64,000 bases of DNA, taken from positions 1-64,000 of the forward strand of contig CAOJOK010000006.1 in assembly GCA_948440265.1 (NCBI GenBank). The letters are read 5' to 3'. The translations under genes were made by a program, and so were the position numbers. Below the pieces are notes generated by a model. It was not told the origin of the DNA. It did no database searches and saw only the letters and a program-made list of their open reading frames with translations. Shown one piece after another: positions 45,236 to 53,847 of the stretch (positions are counted from its first letter, which is position 1; each line of letters starts with the position of its first letter). This DNA comes from an uncultured Clostridia bacterium. GTDB lineage: Bacteria > Bacillota > Clostridia > Christensenellales > Pumilibacteraceae.

Positions 45236-46411
45236 TCAGTCTTCCAATCCGTCGATTGCAATTTCCGTTTCGACGTCCGCGTCATAGTCCACGCCGTCCA
45301 AGCCGAAGCCGAACAGTCTCAAAAAGTCCGCGTCGTAACCTTTCAGGTCGGCGATTTCGTCGAGCGGAGTCTGCCCCACTTCTTTCCACAGTCTTGCGAT
45401 TTCGTTCTGCGTGGGCTCGTCCATTTCCAAATCGTCGAGGCGGATAAACTCTTTTTCGTCGGTCACCGCGCCCGAGAGCAGGCGTTTTTGTCCGAACAGT
45501 CTTTGCATCTGACCTATCGTCGTTTCGTGGGTGCCGCGCTCTTTCATCACTTTATAGAGCAGGGATATGTACAGCGGCACGACGGGTATCGCAGAGCTGG
45601 ACTGCGTGACGAGCGCCTTATTGACGGACACGAACGCGCGCAAGCCGAGTCTGCGCATTGCTTCGGCTTTGGCGTTCAAATCTTTTTTCGCCTGACCTAT
45701 CGAGCCGTCCTTATATATGGCGTGGGTAAGTTCCGGTCCTATATACGAGAATGCGACGGTGACGGCGTCGTTTTTCAGCAGACCTTCTTTTTTCAGGCGC
45801 ATTATCCATTCCTGCCAATCCTCGCCGCCCATAACCTTGATTGTGTTTTCCACTTCTTCGTCGGTCGCGGGCTCTATCGTCGCCGTCGTGATTTCGCGCG
45901 TTCTCAAATCTATCGTCTTTTCGGTGTACGGTTTGTCCGTCGTCTTTAACACGGAGCTCACCTGCGTGCCGTCTTTCAGCGTTCTTCTCGGCGCGGCGAC
46001 GGAATACACGACGCAATCGAGAATCATACCGTCGCGCTTTAAAATCTCCACCACCTTATCTTTTACCTGCTCCGAAAAAGCGTCGCCGTTTACGGTCTTG
46101 GCGTAAAGTCCAGCTTCGTGCGCTCTCTTATGGAAGGCGGCGGTGTTATACCAGCCTGCGGACGCCGTTCTTATGCCGCCTGCGGGGCGGTCGAAAATCA
46201 CTCCGAGAGTGGCGGCGCCGCCGCCGAAAGCCGCGGCTATTCTCGCCGAAAGTCCGTATCCCATAGACGCGCCTATCACAAGCACGTTTTTGCCCGTTTC
46301 TATCTTTCCCTTTTTCCTGACGAAAGCGATATCTTCGTCCACCGCTTTTGCCAATCCCTGCGGGTGCGCCGTCGTACATATAAATCCTCTGACTTTGGGT
46401 TGCACTATCAT
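45236..46411 (-). CDS. fabV: FabV-type trans-2-enoyl-CoA/ACP reductase
   Basis: The 391-residue protein matches the FabV/TER family: N-terminal MIVQPKVRGFICTTAHPQG, the NADH-binding turn VLVIGASMGYGLSARIAAAFG (about 43-63), and the active-site YKDGSIGQAK with Tyr and Lys eight residues apart (about 235-244). It reduces trans-2-enoyl thioesters with NADH, either in fatty acid synthesis (FabV) or in fermentative butyrate-type pathways (TER); the sequence does not decide. The ATG at 46411 has AAGGAG upstream; the open frame runs 22 codons longer. A promoter lies at 46469-46498. Confidence 0.93.
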   Translation of the reverse strand: MIVQPKVRGFICTTAHPQGLAKAVDEDIAFVRKKGKIETGKNVLVIGASMGYGLSARIAAAFGGGAATLGVIFDRPAGGIRTASAGWYNTAAFHKRAHEAGLYAKTVNGDAFSEQVKDKVVEILKRDGMILDCVVYSVAAPRRTLKDGTQVSSVLKTTDKPYTEKTIDLRTREITTATIEPATDEEVENTIKVMGGEDWQEWIMRLKKEGLLKNDAVTVAFSYIGPELTHAIYKDGSIGQAKKDLNAKAEAMRRLGLRAFVSVNKALVTQSSSAIPVVPLYISLLYKVMKERGTHETTIGQMQRLFGQKRLLSGAVTDEKEFIRLDDLEMDEPTQNEIARLWKEVGQTPLDEIADLKGYDADFLRLFGFGLDGVDYDADVETEIAIDGLED

Positions 46412-46468
46412 AATACGTTCTCCTTTTTTCGGTGCGTGCCTTCGCGCCGTCATAAAATATCCGTTTTT

Positions 46469-46498
46469 ATTATACAATATACAAAAGCGTCAAAGCAA
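46469..46498 (-). promoter_or_regulatory. Putative promoter of fabV
   Basis: On the minus strand TTGCTT (46493-46498), 18 bases, then TATAAT (46469-46474). The 16 bases CGTCAAACGGTTGCTT are identical to those in the tex promoter. Confidence 0.55.
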
Positions 46499-46535
46499 CC
46501 GTTTGACGCAGATTTTTCGCAAGGAGACTTTTTTA

Positions 46536-47582
46536 ATGGCAAACAACGCCGCCGATTTCACTATTGCCGCAAACGACGAGTACGGTATTCCGCCCTGCCG
46601 CTCGCCCGTTATGCCCTACATAAACAGGAGTATTTACGCAGGCGAGTTCACGACCGCCGTCAAGCTCCGCTTTCTGCAAGCTCTGCTTCGAATTGGGTTC
46701 AACGTATTCGACGCGCACCCCGAACCCGTCAATTTAAGCGACGGCGCGATTGCGTCGAGAGTAAACGCCGCCCGTCCCGAAAGGCTGGTCACGTTCGGTT
46801 ACAACTTTTACGGCAGCGGCAACGTGTTCACTCGGGCAAGCGGTTTCGTCACGCAGTATATGCCGCACACTTCTTTCTCGCACGACAGCCGCGCTTTCTG
46901 CGAGGACATTGCCTTTTCGCTCGAAGAAAACACCTTGACGGGAAGCTGCGGTCCGGAAAGCGACACCGACATAATCCGTCTGTCGAACTGCGTCTGCGCG
47001 CGGCTGCTGGCAGGATATGCGAGCGACTATTCGGAAGCGGCGCGTATGCTCGACCCCGACTTTCAGATTTTCGTTGCCGAAAGCGCGGCGAAAGCCGTCT
47101 GTCTCAATCTCGACGTGCCCTATCTTCCGAGAGAAAAGCTCTCCGCGTACAAGACGCTTCGCGTCGGCGATATGGGAAAGGGCGTTCGGCTTTTGCAGTA
47201 CCTGCTGTCGTTCGAAGGATACGAGCTTACCGTCGACGGATATTTCGGCAAGCAGACGGAAGGCGCGCTTATATCTTTCAAAAAGGACAATGCGCTCGAC
47301 GGCGGCAATGCGGCGGACGAGGACGCATACCGCAGTCTGCTGTATCTGAACTTATGCGAGAATGCGGCGAAGGGCGGCTCCCGCCCCGTATCCGCGCTAT
47401 ACGTTCAGAGAAAGCTGTCGGCAAAGCTGTATGACGTCAAGTGCGGCGGAGTGTTCGACGAAAAGACCGCCGCCGCCCTATCCGACTTTCAAAAGAGCCA
47501 CTCTTTGAAAGAGACGGGGGCGATAGACGCCGAAACGCTTGCCGCTTTAAAAACCGCTCCGCCCCGTCCGCGGTTATATTGA
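46536..47582 (+). CDS. Pseudo-amidase (Amidase_3-like) with two peptidoglycan-binding domains
   Basis: The 348-residue protein starts at 46536 after AAGGAG; a longer frame from 46143 is only the shadow of fabV. Residues 1-195 follow the plan of zinc N-acetylmuramoyl-L-alanine amidases (GEFTTAVKLRFLQALLRIGF; VNLSDGAIASRVNAARP; LLAGYASDYSEAARMLDPDF). Catalytic positions are lost: the SIHAN histidine is Gly (TFGYN, 86-90), the DAGHGG motif is absent, and the LVE glutamate is Leu (about 158). Only the ligand Glu (37) seems kept. Two PG_binding_1 repeats follow (about 205-260 and 283-340: GDMGKGVRLLQYLLSF, VDGYFGKQTEGALISF; YVQRKLSAKLYD, FDEKTAAALSDFQ). No signal peptide is visible. It may bind peptidoglycan without cutting, perhaps on the spore. 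Confidence 0.72.
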   Translation: MANNAADFTIAANDEYGIPPCRSPVMPYINRSIYAGEFTTAVKLRFLQALLRIGFNVFDAHPEPVNLSDGAIASRVNAARPERLVTFGYNFYGSGNVFTRASGFVTQYMPHTSFSHDSRAFCEDIAFSLEENTLTGSCGPESDTDIIRLSNCVCARLLAGYASDYSEAARMLDPDFQIFVAESAAKAVCLNLDVPYLPREKLSAYKTLRVGDMGKGVRLLQYLLSFEGYELTVDGYFGKQTEGALISFKKDNALDGGNAADEDAYRSLLYLNLCENAAKGGSRPVSALYVQRKLSAKLYDVKCGGVFDEKTAAALSDFQKSHSLKETGAIDAETLAALKTAPPRPRLY

Positions 47583-47591
47583 TAAAACGCA

Positions 47592-47617
47592 AAACCGCCC
47601 GTTTCGAGGCGGTTTTT
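47592..47617 (+). terminator. Intrinsic terminator of the pseudo-amidase gene
   Basis: AAACCGCC (47592-47599) and GGCGGTTT (47608-47615) with an eight-base loop and a T-run. The AT-rich island begins just after it. Confidence 0.85.
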
Positions 47618-47704
47618 GATAGGAATTAAAAAGCTAAAATCTACCCGAGATACATCTTAATAGGCGAGTCAATTAAAAAACTGAACTTTTTTAAGACGTT
47701 GCTT

Positions 47705-48625
47705 TTAATCGACTATAGTTTTCATTACCAATTCTCTACTATAATCCGAAATGTCGGTAACATAGTTTTTAACATTATCATCAATAATTATTTTGATGTC
47801 GCTCGGGTCCAGATTGGAAAAATAATCTTTACAATAATTACGTAACTTCTTGATATCGTCTATTGTACGACTTAACCATTTGGAATTATTTTTCAAAAAC
47901 CAAATCCCGTTATCGATGTCAACTAAAATCAAATGTGTTGACGTGTTTTCCAAACGCGCAATTTCATTATCCGAAAGAAAAAAATAACCGTTTTTAATAT
48001 TTTTGATTTCCAAACCGACGTCAAAAAATCTAACATCGTATCCATAATTCTTGTTGTTTGCAACATCAAAAAAGTCCTGATTCTTTCTAAAACCCAAATC
48101 CGTTAAAAACGATATAAAATATTTCTCGGCTTTTCTCCCGCTGCAAATTCTTTTATAAGATTCTTTGACTGTTCCCGATATTCGCCTAACATTATAATTA
48201 TGAACTACTTTCTCGGCAATTGGCAATTCGTGTCTCAATCTGTCTTTCGAATAATCAGCTACTACTTTATTATCTTTGATTTCCTGTAATAAAACTACAT
48301 CGTCGGCATCTTGAAAAAGATACGTATCGGAAAATTTAAAAAGAATCGGTAATGCAGCTTTCAAAAACCCTTTTTCAAGATAAGAGCTTCTTCCTGTTGA
48401 GGTATAAAATTTTTCCAAATCTCCATAAAAAATACTGTCGGAGTCTCTTATATCGGGTTCCAAACTTCTGATTTCCAAAATCAAAGCATTAGAAATTTCC
48501 GAAGAATTCATAAATTCAAAAAGGTACTTAACGGCATTTGCGTATGAAACTGCTGTACCCGTTTTGGAAGAAAATCGCTGTTGACAATAAGTTTTAAATT
48601 GTGCGATAAATGCATCTATTCCCAT
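47705..48625 (-). CDS. Restriction-endonuclease-like protein (DUF3883-like, PD-(D/E)xK)
   Basis: The 306-residue protein has a poorly conserved N-terminal half and a C-terminal nuclease-like domain. The latter has NYGYDVRFFDVGLEIKNIKNG (about 195-215; Asp then ExK) and FFLSDNEIARLENTSTHLILVDID, the arrangement seen in DUF3883-type domains of restriction systems. DNA cleavage is inferred from these motifs. Codon use is AT-rich, unlike its neighbours. It overlaps the remnant of vsr by 32 bases. No methyltransferase is present, so this looks like the remains of a restriction-modification locus or an orphan nuclease. Confidence 0.6.
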   Translation of the reverse strand: MGIDAFIAQFKTYCQQRFSSKTGTAVSYANAVKYLFEFMNSSEISNALILEIRSLEPDIRDSDSIFYGDLEKFYTSTGRSSYLEKGFLKAALPILFKFSDTYLFQDADDVVLLQEIKDNKVVADYSKDRLRHELPIAEKVVHNYNVRRISGTVKESYKRICSGRKAEKYFISFLTDLGFRKNQDFFDVANNKNYGYDVRFFDVGLEIKNIKNGYFFLSDNEIARLENTSTHLILVDIDNGIWFLKNNSKWLSRTIDDIKKLRNYCKDYFSNLDPSDIKIIIDDNVKNYVTDISDYSRELVMKTIVD

Positions 48626-48806
48626 TATTGTACTCCATATTTCGTTCGATTTTCGGTATCCAAAAATCTTGTCTGACTTTGAAATCTTTTTTACGATAAC
48701 GCAAACCTTTCTGCCATAACGCCTGTCGAAGCAACAATTCTATTTCAGAGTCCTTGCATTTGATACGTTGCATATTGTAATGTATTTGTTCTCGTGTTTT
48801 AGACAT
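48594..48806 (-). pseudogene. vsr: Truncated very-short-patch-repair endonuclease (vsr)
   Basis: About 50 residues (MSKTREQIHYNMQRIKCKD, EIELLLRQALWQKGLRYRKK) match the N-terminus of Vsr endonucleases. The PGKPD motif is damaged (KVRQDFW) and the IFVDGCFWHG core is missing; the frame ends after 70 codons, running into the restriction-like gene. A full Vsr has about 140 residues, so most of the catalytic part has been deleted. Vsr genes accompany cytosine methylases, which supports a former restriction-modification locus. Confidence 0.7.
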
Positions 48807-48834
48807 TTTCAATCTCGGGTATGACAGTTGTAAA

Positions 48835-49308
48835 TTACAGGTCGTTGCAGGCGATGTGCGCGGGAGCGACATAGAGTTTTTTCTTTTCCAGATGAAGCAG
48901 TATGGGTTCGACGATTATGCCTGCCTGCACGAGCACGACGCACAGCGCAAGAAGCGGCGCAAACACCAGCGCCATCGACAGAAAAGCAAAGTTACACCCC
49001 GGAATGAGCGCCAGAAGCAGAAAGAACGAGACGCCCATCAAAGTATTTCTGAACACATAAGACAGTCCGAAAAAAAACAGTGCGTATTTTATTATCGACA
49101 CCGCAATCGCCGCGCCGTATTTGCGCCTTTTGACGAGCATAATTTCGACAATATACTCTACGGCGAACAGACTGCCCGTGCCTATCGGAGCAAAAGCGCC
49201 GCACGCAAGATTCTTGCCGCGCTCCAACATCAGATAACCTGCCGTCATTGCCGCAATCAGCACGGCGCCTATTATTATTGGGAATATATAATTATATTTT
49301 CGTCTCAT
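48835..49308 (-). CDS. Unknown five-helix membrane protein
   Basis: The 157-residue protein has about four or five hydrophobic helices (roughly 8-28, 40-58, 68-88, 92-112 and 113-135) and a short charged C-terminus (LHLEKKKLYVAPAHIACNDL). No family was recognised. It has ordinary base composition, unlike the AT-rich DNA that begins at its stop codon. It diverges from rqcP. Confidence 0.6.
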   Translation of the reverse strand: MRRKYNYIFPIIIGAVLIAAMTAGYLMLERGKNLACGAFAPIGTGSLFAVEYIVEIMLVKRRKYGAAIAVSIIKYALFFFGLSYVFRNTLMGVSFFLLLALIPGCNFAFLSMALVFAPLLALCVVLVQAGIIVEPILLHLEKKKLYVAPAHIACNDL

Positions 49309-49417
49309 TATGCGTTCCCGTCCGAAATTTATATATTCGGTATATATAAATTATATCACTTTGATTTTTCATTGTCAAACGTAAAATCAAAACCGATTTT
49401 TTTCGGCGCACAGTCGG

Positions 49418-49446
49418 TTGACTTGCCGCCGCGATAGTGTTATAAT
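49418..49446 (+). promoter_or_regulatory. Sigma-A promoter of the rqcP-ispDF-ktrBA operon
   Basis: TTGACT (49418-49423), 17 bases, TATAAT (49441-49446). The sequence upstream and across the -35 (49404-49424) is nearly identical to that before the riboswitch transcript at 6655-6675. Confidence 0.85.
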
Positions 49447-49484
49447 ATGTTCATTGTCACCCGAAAAAAAAGCAGAGTTCGATA

Positions 49485-49733
49485 ATGAGAATAGACAAGT
49501 TTTTGAAAGTATCGCGAATATTGAAAAGGCGCAGCGTGGCGGCGTCGGCGTGCGGTTCTTCCCGCGTGTCGGTCGGCGGCAAACCCGTCAAGCCTGCCTA
49601 CCGCGTCAAAATCGGCGACGTCGTTACCGTGGAGTTCGGCAACCGAAAACTTGTGTTCGAGGTCAAGTCTTTAAACGAGAAAGCCTCGAAGGAGGAAGCC
49701 GCAACGCTGTATGAAATCAGAGAAGAAATCTGA
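49485..49733 (+). CDS. rqcP: S4-domain ribosome quality control protein RqcP (YabO)
   Basis: The 82-residue protein is one S4 RNA-binding domain: MRIDKFLKVSRILKRRSVA, SRVSVGGKPVKPAYRVKIGDVVTVEFGNRKLVFEV. This is the YabO/RqcP family; in Bacillus RqcP helps RqcH add alanine tails to stalled chains on the large ribosomal subunit. In Bacillus it precedes yabP; here it heads an operon with ispDF. It overlaps ispDF by 23 bases. Confidence 0.9.
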   Translation: MRIDKFLKVSRILKRRSVAASACGSSRVSVGGKPVKPAYRVKIGDVVTVEFGNRKLVFEVKSLNEKASKEEAATLYEIREEI

Positions 49734-50862
49734 CAAGCCCGTCGTCCGCGCCGTTTTATTATGCGCGGGCAGCGGCGTCCGCACGGGACTTCGTTACAAC
49801 AAGCTTTTGCACGTCATAGGGCGCAAGAGCATTTTGGAAACGGCGGCGGAAAGTCTTATTGCCGCGGGCATATCCGACATCACGGCGGTCGTTTCCGAAA
49901 CGGACGAGGGTGCGGTATCCGCGCTGTTACAGCCGTACGGCATAAAGCTGTGCCGCGGCGGAAGCACGCGCACGCAAAGCGCGAAAAACGGTTTGAACGC
50001 CGTCTCTCCGTGCGACATAGTCGTCATTCACGACGGAGCGCGGCCGTTCGCTTCCCCCGACATATTCAAGCGCGCTATCGACTCCGCCCTGCTTTACGGC
50101 AGCGGTATTGCCGCCCTGCCCGTCACCGACACCGTCAAGGAGGTTTCGGACGGAAGCGTGCGCACTTTGAACCGCGACGGGCTTTACAGAGTGCAGACTC
50201 CGCAGGCGTTCGACTATCGCAGGATTAAAGCGGCATACGACGCTTTCGAGGGTTCGGCGTTCGACGATTCGCAGGTTTACGAGGCAAGCGGATATGTTCC
50301 CCGTTTCGTGGACGGCAGCGAAACAAACAAAAAGATTACCACTGCCGCCGACCTGTACGCCCTGCCAGAAGGTCTGAAAATCGGTATCGGTTACGACGTG
50401 CACGCGCTGGGCGAAAACAGAAAGCTCATACTCGGCGGCGAGCAAATCGCGCACGACAAGGGGCTTATCGGTCACAGCGACGCGGACGTGCTTGTCCACG
50501 CGATTATGGACGCACTGCTTTCCGCCGCAGGACTGCCCGACATCGGCGTGCTGTTTCCCGACACGGACGGCAGGTACGCCGGCGCAGACAGCATAGAGCT
50601 CTTAAAGCAGGTGCGCGGCTTTTTGCGCGACGGCGGCTATGATATTGTTAATATCTCGGCGCTGATAGCGGCGCAAAAGCCCAAGCTTATGTCCTATATC
50701 CCCCGAATGAGACAGAACATAGCTTCGGCGGTCGGCATATCGGCGGACGCGGTCAACGTGTCGGCGACGACGACGGAGGGCTTGGGGATAGTCGGAGAGG
50801 AAAAGGGAATCTCCGCAAGCGCAAGCTGTCTTATCACACACACGAGAGGCAAGGAAAATTGA
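49711..50862 (+). CDS. ispDF: Bifunctional IspDF (MEP pathway)
   Basis: The 383-residue protein fuses two enzymes of the non-mevalonate isoprenoid pathway. Residues 1-225 are IspD (CTP-binding VLLCAGSGVRTGLRYNKLL, GGSTRTQSAKNGL, IHDGARPF). Residues 226-383 are IspF (IGIGYDVHALG with zinc ligands Asp and His, GLIGHSDADVLVHAIMDALLSA, TTTEGLG). IspD makes CDP-methylerythritol; IspF makes the cyclodiphosphate. The missing step, IspE, is not in the window. Its start lies inside rqcP and its stop overlaps the ktrB start. Confidence 0.95.
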   Translation: MKSEKKSDKPVVRAVLLCAGSGVRTGLRYNKLLHVIGRKSILETAAESLIAAGISDITAVVSETDEGAVSALLQPYGIKLCRGGSTRTQSAKNGLNAVSPCDIVVIHDGARPFASPDIFKRAIDSALLYGSGIAALPVTDTVKEVSDGSVRTLNRDGLYRVQTPQAFDYRRIKAAYDAFEGSAFDDSQVYEASGYVPRFVDGSETNKKITTAADLYALPEGLKIGIGYDVHALGENRKLILGGEQIAHDKGLIGHSDADVLVHAIMDALLSAAGLPDIGVLFPDTDGRYAGADSIELLKQVRGFLRDGGYDIVNISALIAAQKPKLMSYIPRMRQNIASAVGISADAVNVSATTTEGLGIVGEEKGISASASCLITHTRGKEN

Positions 50863-52244
50863 CGGAAAAGTCGAAGAAAAACAAATATATGCGCAAGCCG
50901 CGTCTGCGCCCCGCTCACATAATCGTGCTGGGCTTTTTCGGCGTCATATCGGTCGGCGCGCTTTTGTTGAGTCTGCCGATTAGCTCCAACGAGTTCAAGT
51001 GGATGAGCTTTGTAGACGCGTACTTTACGGCGACGAGCGCGGTGTCCACGACGGGGCTTTCCGTCATAAGCGACACGGCGGCGTATTTCAGCGTGTTCGG
51101 GCAAATCGTTCTGCTCATTCTGATACAGTTCGGCGGCGTCGGCTTTATGTGCATAACCACGCTGTTTATGATGCTTCTTCGGCGCAAGATAACGCTTAAA
51201 GACCGAATGGTTATGCAGATGGAATTCAATCAGGACGAGGGTCGCGGTATGGTGCGGCTCGGGCGCAACATTATGCTTGTGACGCTGGCGATTGAGGGCG
51301 CGGGCTTTCTGCTTCTGCTCACGCCGTTCTGCCTTGCCAACGGCGCGTACGGCATTTGGCAGGCGCTGTTCATTTCCGTTTCGTCGTTCTGCAACGCGGG
51401 CTTCGACATTATGGGAATGACGCAGGGGCTGGGCTCGTCGCTGTCGGGTTTTGCCGGCGACGTTATGGTCAATCTTTCCGTTTCCCTGCTCATAATACTC
51501 GGCGGCTTCGGCTTTACCGTGCTTATGGATATCGGAAAAAACAAGTGGCATTTCAAAAAACTGACCCTGCACTCCAAGCTTGTATTGATAACTTCGGGCG
51601 TGCTTATTCTGCTCGGCTGGGTGTTCTTCTTCGGCGCGGAATTCAATAACCCCGCCACTATGGGAAATATGTCGGTCGGCGGCAAGCTGCTGGCGTCGCT
51701 GTTTCAATCCATTTCTCCGCGCAGTACGGGCTTTGCCACGGTCGACCAGGCAGGTCTGACATCTGGCAGTAAGTTTATGACCATATTCCTTATGTTCATA
51801 GGTGCCTCCCCCGGCTCTACGGGCGGCGGCATACGCACCACCACGCTCACCGTGCTTTTGCTCGTTATGGTGGCAGGTCTGCGCGAAACCGACGACATAG
51901 CCGCAGGCAAGCACAAGCTGACGCGGCAGAGTACGCGCAAAGCCGTCAGCGTGCTTATGATGAGCCTGCTTATAGTTTTGGCGTCCACATTCATTCTGCT
52001 GTTCAGCGAAAAAAGCAGCGGCGCGACTTTCGAGGACATACTGTTCGAATGTTTCTCCGCGTACACGACTTCGGGTCTGACCTGCGGACTTACGGGTTCG
52101 CTGTCCGTCGTCGGTAAAATAGTGCTTATGCTGAATATGTTTCTCGGGCGTGTGGGAACAATTACAATCGGACTTATGTTCGTTTCCAAAAAGGGCGGCG
52201 ACAACAATATAAAATATCCCGAAGGCAACGTCGCGATAGGGTAA
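50859..52244 (+). CDS. ktrB: Potassium transporter membrane subunit KtrB/TrkH
   Basis: The 461-residue protein has four M1-P-M2 repeats, each with the selectivity-filter Gly: SAVSTTGLSV, SSFCNAGFDIMG, SPRSTGFATV and SAYTTSGLTCG. The size and gene pairing with a soluble RCK protein match the Ktr type. It moves K+ (often with Na+) into the cell. Translation probably starts at a TTG at 50859 with AAGG upstream, overlapping the ispDF stop (TTGA); a later ATG (MRKPRLRPAH) is the alternative. Confidence 0.93.
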   Translation: MTEKSKKNKYMRKPRLRPAHIIVLGFFGVISVGALLLSLPISSNEFKWMSFVDAYFTATSAVSTTGLSVISDTAAYFSVFGQIVLLILIQFGGVGFMCITTLFMMLLRRKITLKDRMVMQMEFNQDEGRGMVRLGRNIMLVTLAIEGAGFLLLLTPFCLANGAYGIWQALFISVSSFCNAGFDIMGMTQGLGSSLSGFAGDVMVNLSVSLLIILGGFGFTVLMDIGKNKWHFKKLTLHSKLVLITSGVLILLGWVFFFGAEFNNPATMGNMSVGGKLLASLFQSISPRSTGFATVDQAGLTSGSKFMTIFLMFIGASPGSTGGGIRTTTLTVLLLVMVAGLRETDDIAAGKHKLTRQSTRKAVSVLMMSLLIVLASTFILLFSEKSSGATFEDILFECFSAYTTSGLTCGLTGSLSVVGKIVLMLNMFLGRVGTITIGLMFVSKKGGDNNIKYPEGNVAIG

Positions 52245-52271
52245 AATAATTTTTCGGAAGGTATAACACAA

Positions 52272-52970
52272 ATGGCAAAAGCGGTCAAAAAAGAATTCGT
52301 GGTCATCGGTCTGGGGCTGTTCGGCACTTCGCTGACAAAGAAGCTGTATGAAGAAGGCGCGTCGGTTATGGTCATCGACAAGGACCCCGACAAGATAAAC
52401 GAGATAGACGCGTACTGCACGCAGGCGGTCTGTACGGACGCCACGGACGAGCGCGCGCTGGAAAAGCTCGGCATAAAGAATATGGACGTCGCCGTCGTAT
52501 GTATCGCCAGCGAAATAGAAGCCAGCGTCTTTATCACGCTCACGCTCAAACAGATGGGGCTGCCGCTCGTCATTGCCAAGGCGCAGAACGAGAAGCACAA
52601 GCACATTCTCAAAAAGATAGGCGCGGACGTCGTTTTGGTCCCCGAAGAAGAAATGGGAACCAAAATCGGCGGCAATCTCACCAAGCCGAATATGATTGAG
52701 ATTCTCTCTCTTAACGAAAAATTCCGCATTATCGAAATCAAAACTCCGACGAAGTGGCAGAACAAGACGCTCATTCAGCTCCGCCTCACCGTGACCGAGA
52801 AAGTCACCATTCTCCTTATCAAGCGCGGCGAGGAAATCATCGTCACGCCCGACGGCACCTGCACCCTGCTTCCCGACGACATTCTCGTGCTGTCCGGCAC
52901 GGTTGCCGACACCAAGCGCGTGGCAGGCAAAGCTACGGACAATATACTCGACGAGTTCGACGCCGAGTAA
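52272..52970 (+). CDS. ktrA: Potassium transporter regulatory subunit KtrA
   Basis: The 232-residue cytoplasmic protein has an RCK-N Rossmann domain (FVVIGLGLFGTSLTKKLYEEG, VIDKDPDKINEI, CTDATDERALEKLGI) and a C-terminal TrkA_C/RCK-C domain (about 140-225). KtrA rings bind nucleotides, and often c-di-AMP through the C domain, to gate KtrB. GGAAGG precedes the ATG. A strong terminator follows. Confidence 0.95.
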   Translation: MAKAVKKEFVVIGLGLFGTSLTKKLYEEGASVMVIDKDPDKINEIDAYCTQAVCTDATDERALEKLGIKNMDVAVVCIASEIEASVFITLTLKQMGLPLVIAKAQNEKHKHILKKIGADVVLVPEEEMGTKIGGNLTKPNMIEILSLNEKFRIIEIKTPTKWQNKTLIQLRLTVTEKVTILLIKRGEEIIVTPDGTCTLLPDDILVLSGTVADTKRVAGKATDNILDEFDAE

Positions 52971-53009
52971 GCCGAAGAAAAGCCGCCGCACAAACTCATA
53001 TCAAACACA

Positions 53010-53045
53010 AAAAGCGCAGAGATTGTCTTTGCGCTTTTGTTTTTG
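53010..53045 (+). terminator. Terminator of the rqcP-ktrA operon
   Basis: AAAAGCGCA (53010-53018) pairs with TGCGCTTTT (53030-53038), with a further AGA/TCT inside, and is followed by GTTTTTG. Confidence 0.85.
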
Positions 53046-53106
53046 CGGCGCTCCCCTGCCCCGAGAGAGCGCAAAAGCCGTTTGCCGCATATTTTTACAG
53101 ACGGCA

Positions 53107-53135
53107 AAATACCCCGTCTTTTAGACAGGGTATTT
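53107..53135 (-). terminator. Terminator of the spoIIQ-like gene
   Basis: AAATACCC-C-GTC and GAC-A-GGGTATTT form a 12-bp stem with a TTTTA loop between the converging ktrA and spoIIQ-like genes. The T-run on the minus strand is short. Confidence 0.6.
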
Positions 53136-53149
53136 AAATTCCGTGACTG

Positions 53150-53773
53150 TTACTTATCCGTTGCGAGTTCGGGTAAGAAAGTTGCGGGGTCTACGAGCTT
53201 GCCGTCCTTCGTCATTTCGAAATGCAGGTGCGCGCCGTCGTTCTGCTCGGTCATCATATTTTCCGAGACCTTGCCCAAAACGGTGCCGCCCGTGACGGAA
53301 TCGCCTTCTTTTACGCTCACGTCGGAAAGTCCCTTATAGATACTCACGACGCCGTCTTCGTGCGATACGGTCACGACCACGCCTTCCAAAATGGTGTCTT
53401 TGACGCTCTCCACCTTGCCCACTCCGACGCACTTGACTTCCGAGCCTGCCGACGTCAGAAGGTCTATGCCGTTATGTGTGCGCCACTGGTTCAGCGTGGA
53501 CGAATATACGAGCTTGGTCAAGGACGCTTCCTTGCCTACCGTATAATCGACGAGCGGCGCCGAGTATGTGGGCGCAGGCGGCGGTCCGTCCACACCGATG
53601 TCTCCGCCGGGCTTGTTGTCTACGGGCGCTCTGCGCGCGTTCAGCACCAGCGTCAGCGTTATTATTGCCGCGACTACGAGCAACGTGATACCGAAAATAA
53701 ATCCGTATATATTCCTCATAAAAAAGTTCTTTTTCGTCTTTTTGTCTTTGGTGGGGCTTTGATAAGTTTTCAT
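53150..53773 (-). CDS. spoIIQ: SpoIIQ-like LytM/M23 peptidase-domain membrane protein
   Basis: The 207-residue protein has a basic N-terminus, one membrane helix (about 24-45), a Pro/Gly linker, and a LytM-type M23 domain (about 80-205). The zinc motifs are intact: HNGID (HxxxD) and HLHFE (HxH). The size and layout fit SpoIIQ, the forespore membrane protein that meets SpoIIIAH in the engulfment channel; clostridial SpoIIQ keeps the zinc site, unlike that of Bacillus. A general M23 endopeptidase is the alternative. The start at 53773 has GGAGGT upstream; the open frame extends 53 codons beyond. It lies 74 bases after the next unknown gene on the same strand. Confidence 0.8.
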   Translation of the reverse strand: MKTYQSPTKDKKTKKNFFMRNIYGFIFGITLLVVAAIITLTLVLNARRAPVDNKPGGDIGVDGPPPAPTYSAPLVDYTVGKEASLTKLVYSSTLNQWRTHNGIDLLTSAGSEVKCVGVGKVESVKDTILEGVVVTVSHEDGVVSIYKGLSDVSVKEGDSVTGGTVLGKVSENMMTEQNDGAHLHFEMTKDGKLVDPATFLPELATDK

Positions 53774-53847
53774 ACCTTTTATACCTCCGTGCCTACGATT
53801 ATTGCCTATTGCGGTTTTTATATACACCGTTTCGAAAAAATTTTTTT

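Noticed and set aside
47640..47704. TTAAAAAA/TTTTTTAA inverted repeat at the edge of the AT-rich island as a transposon end
   Set aside because: There is no matching copy at the other edge, no transposase and no target duplication; it is more likely a weak terminator.
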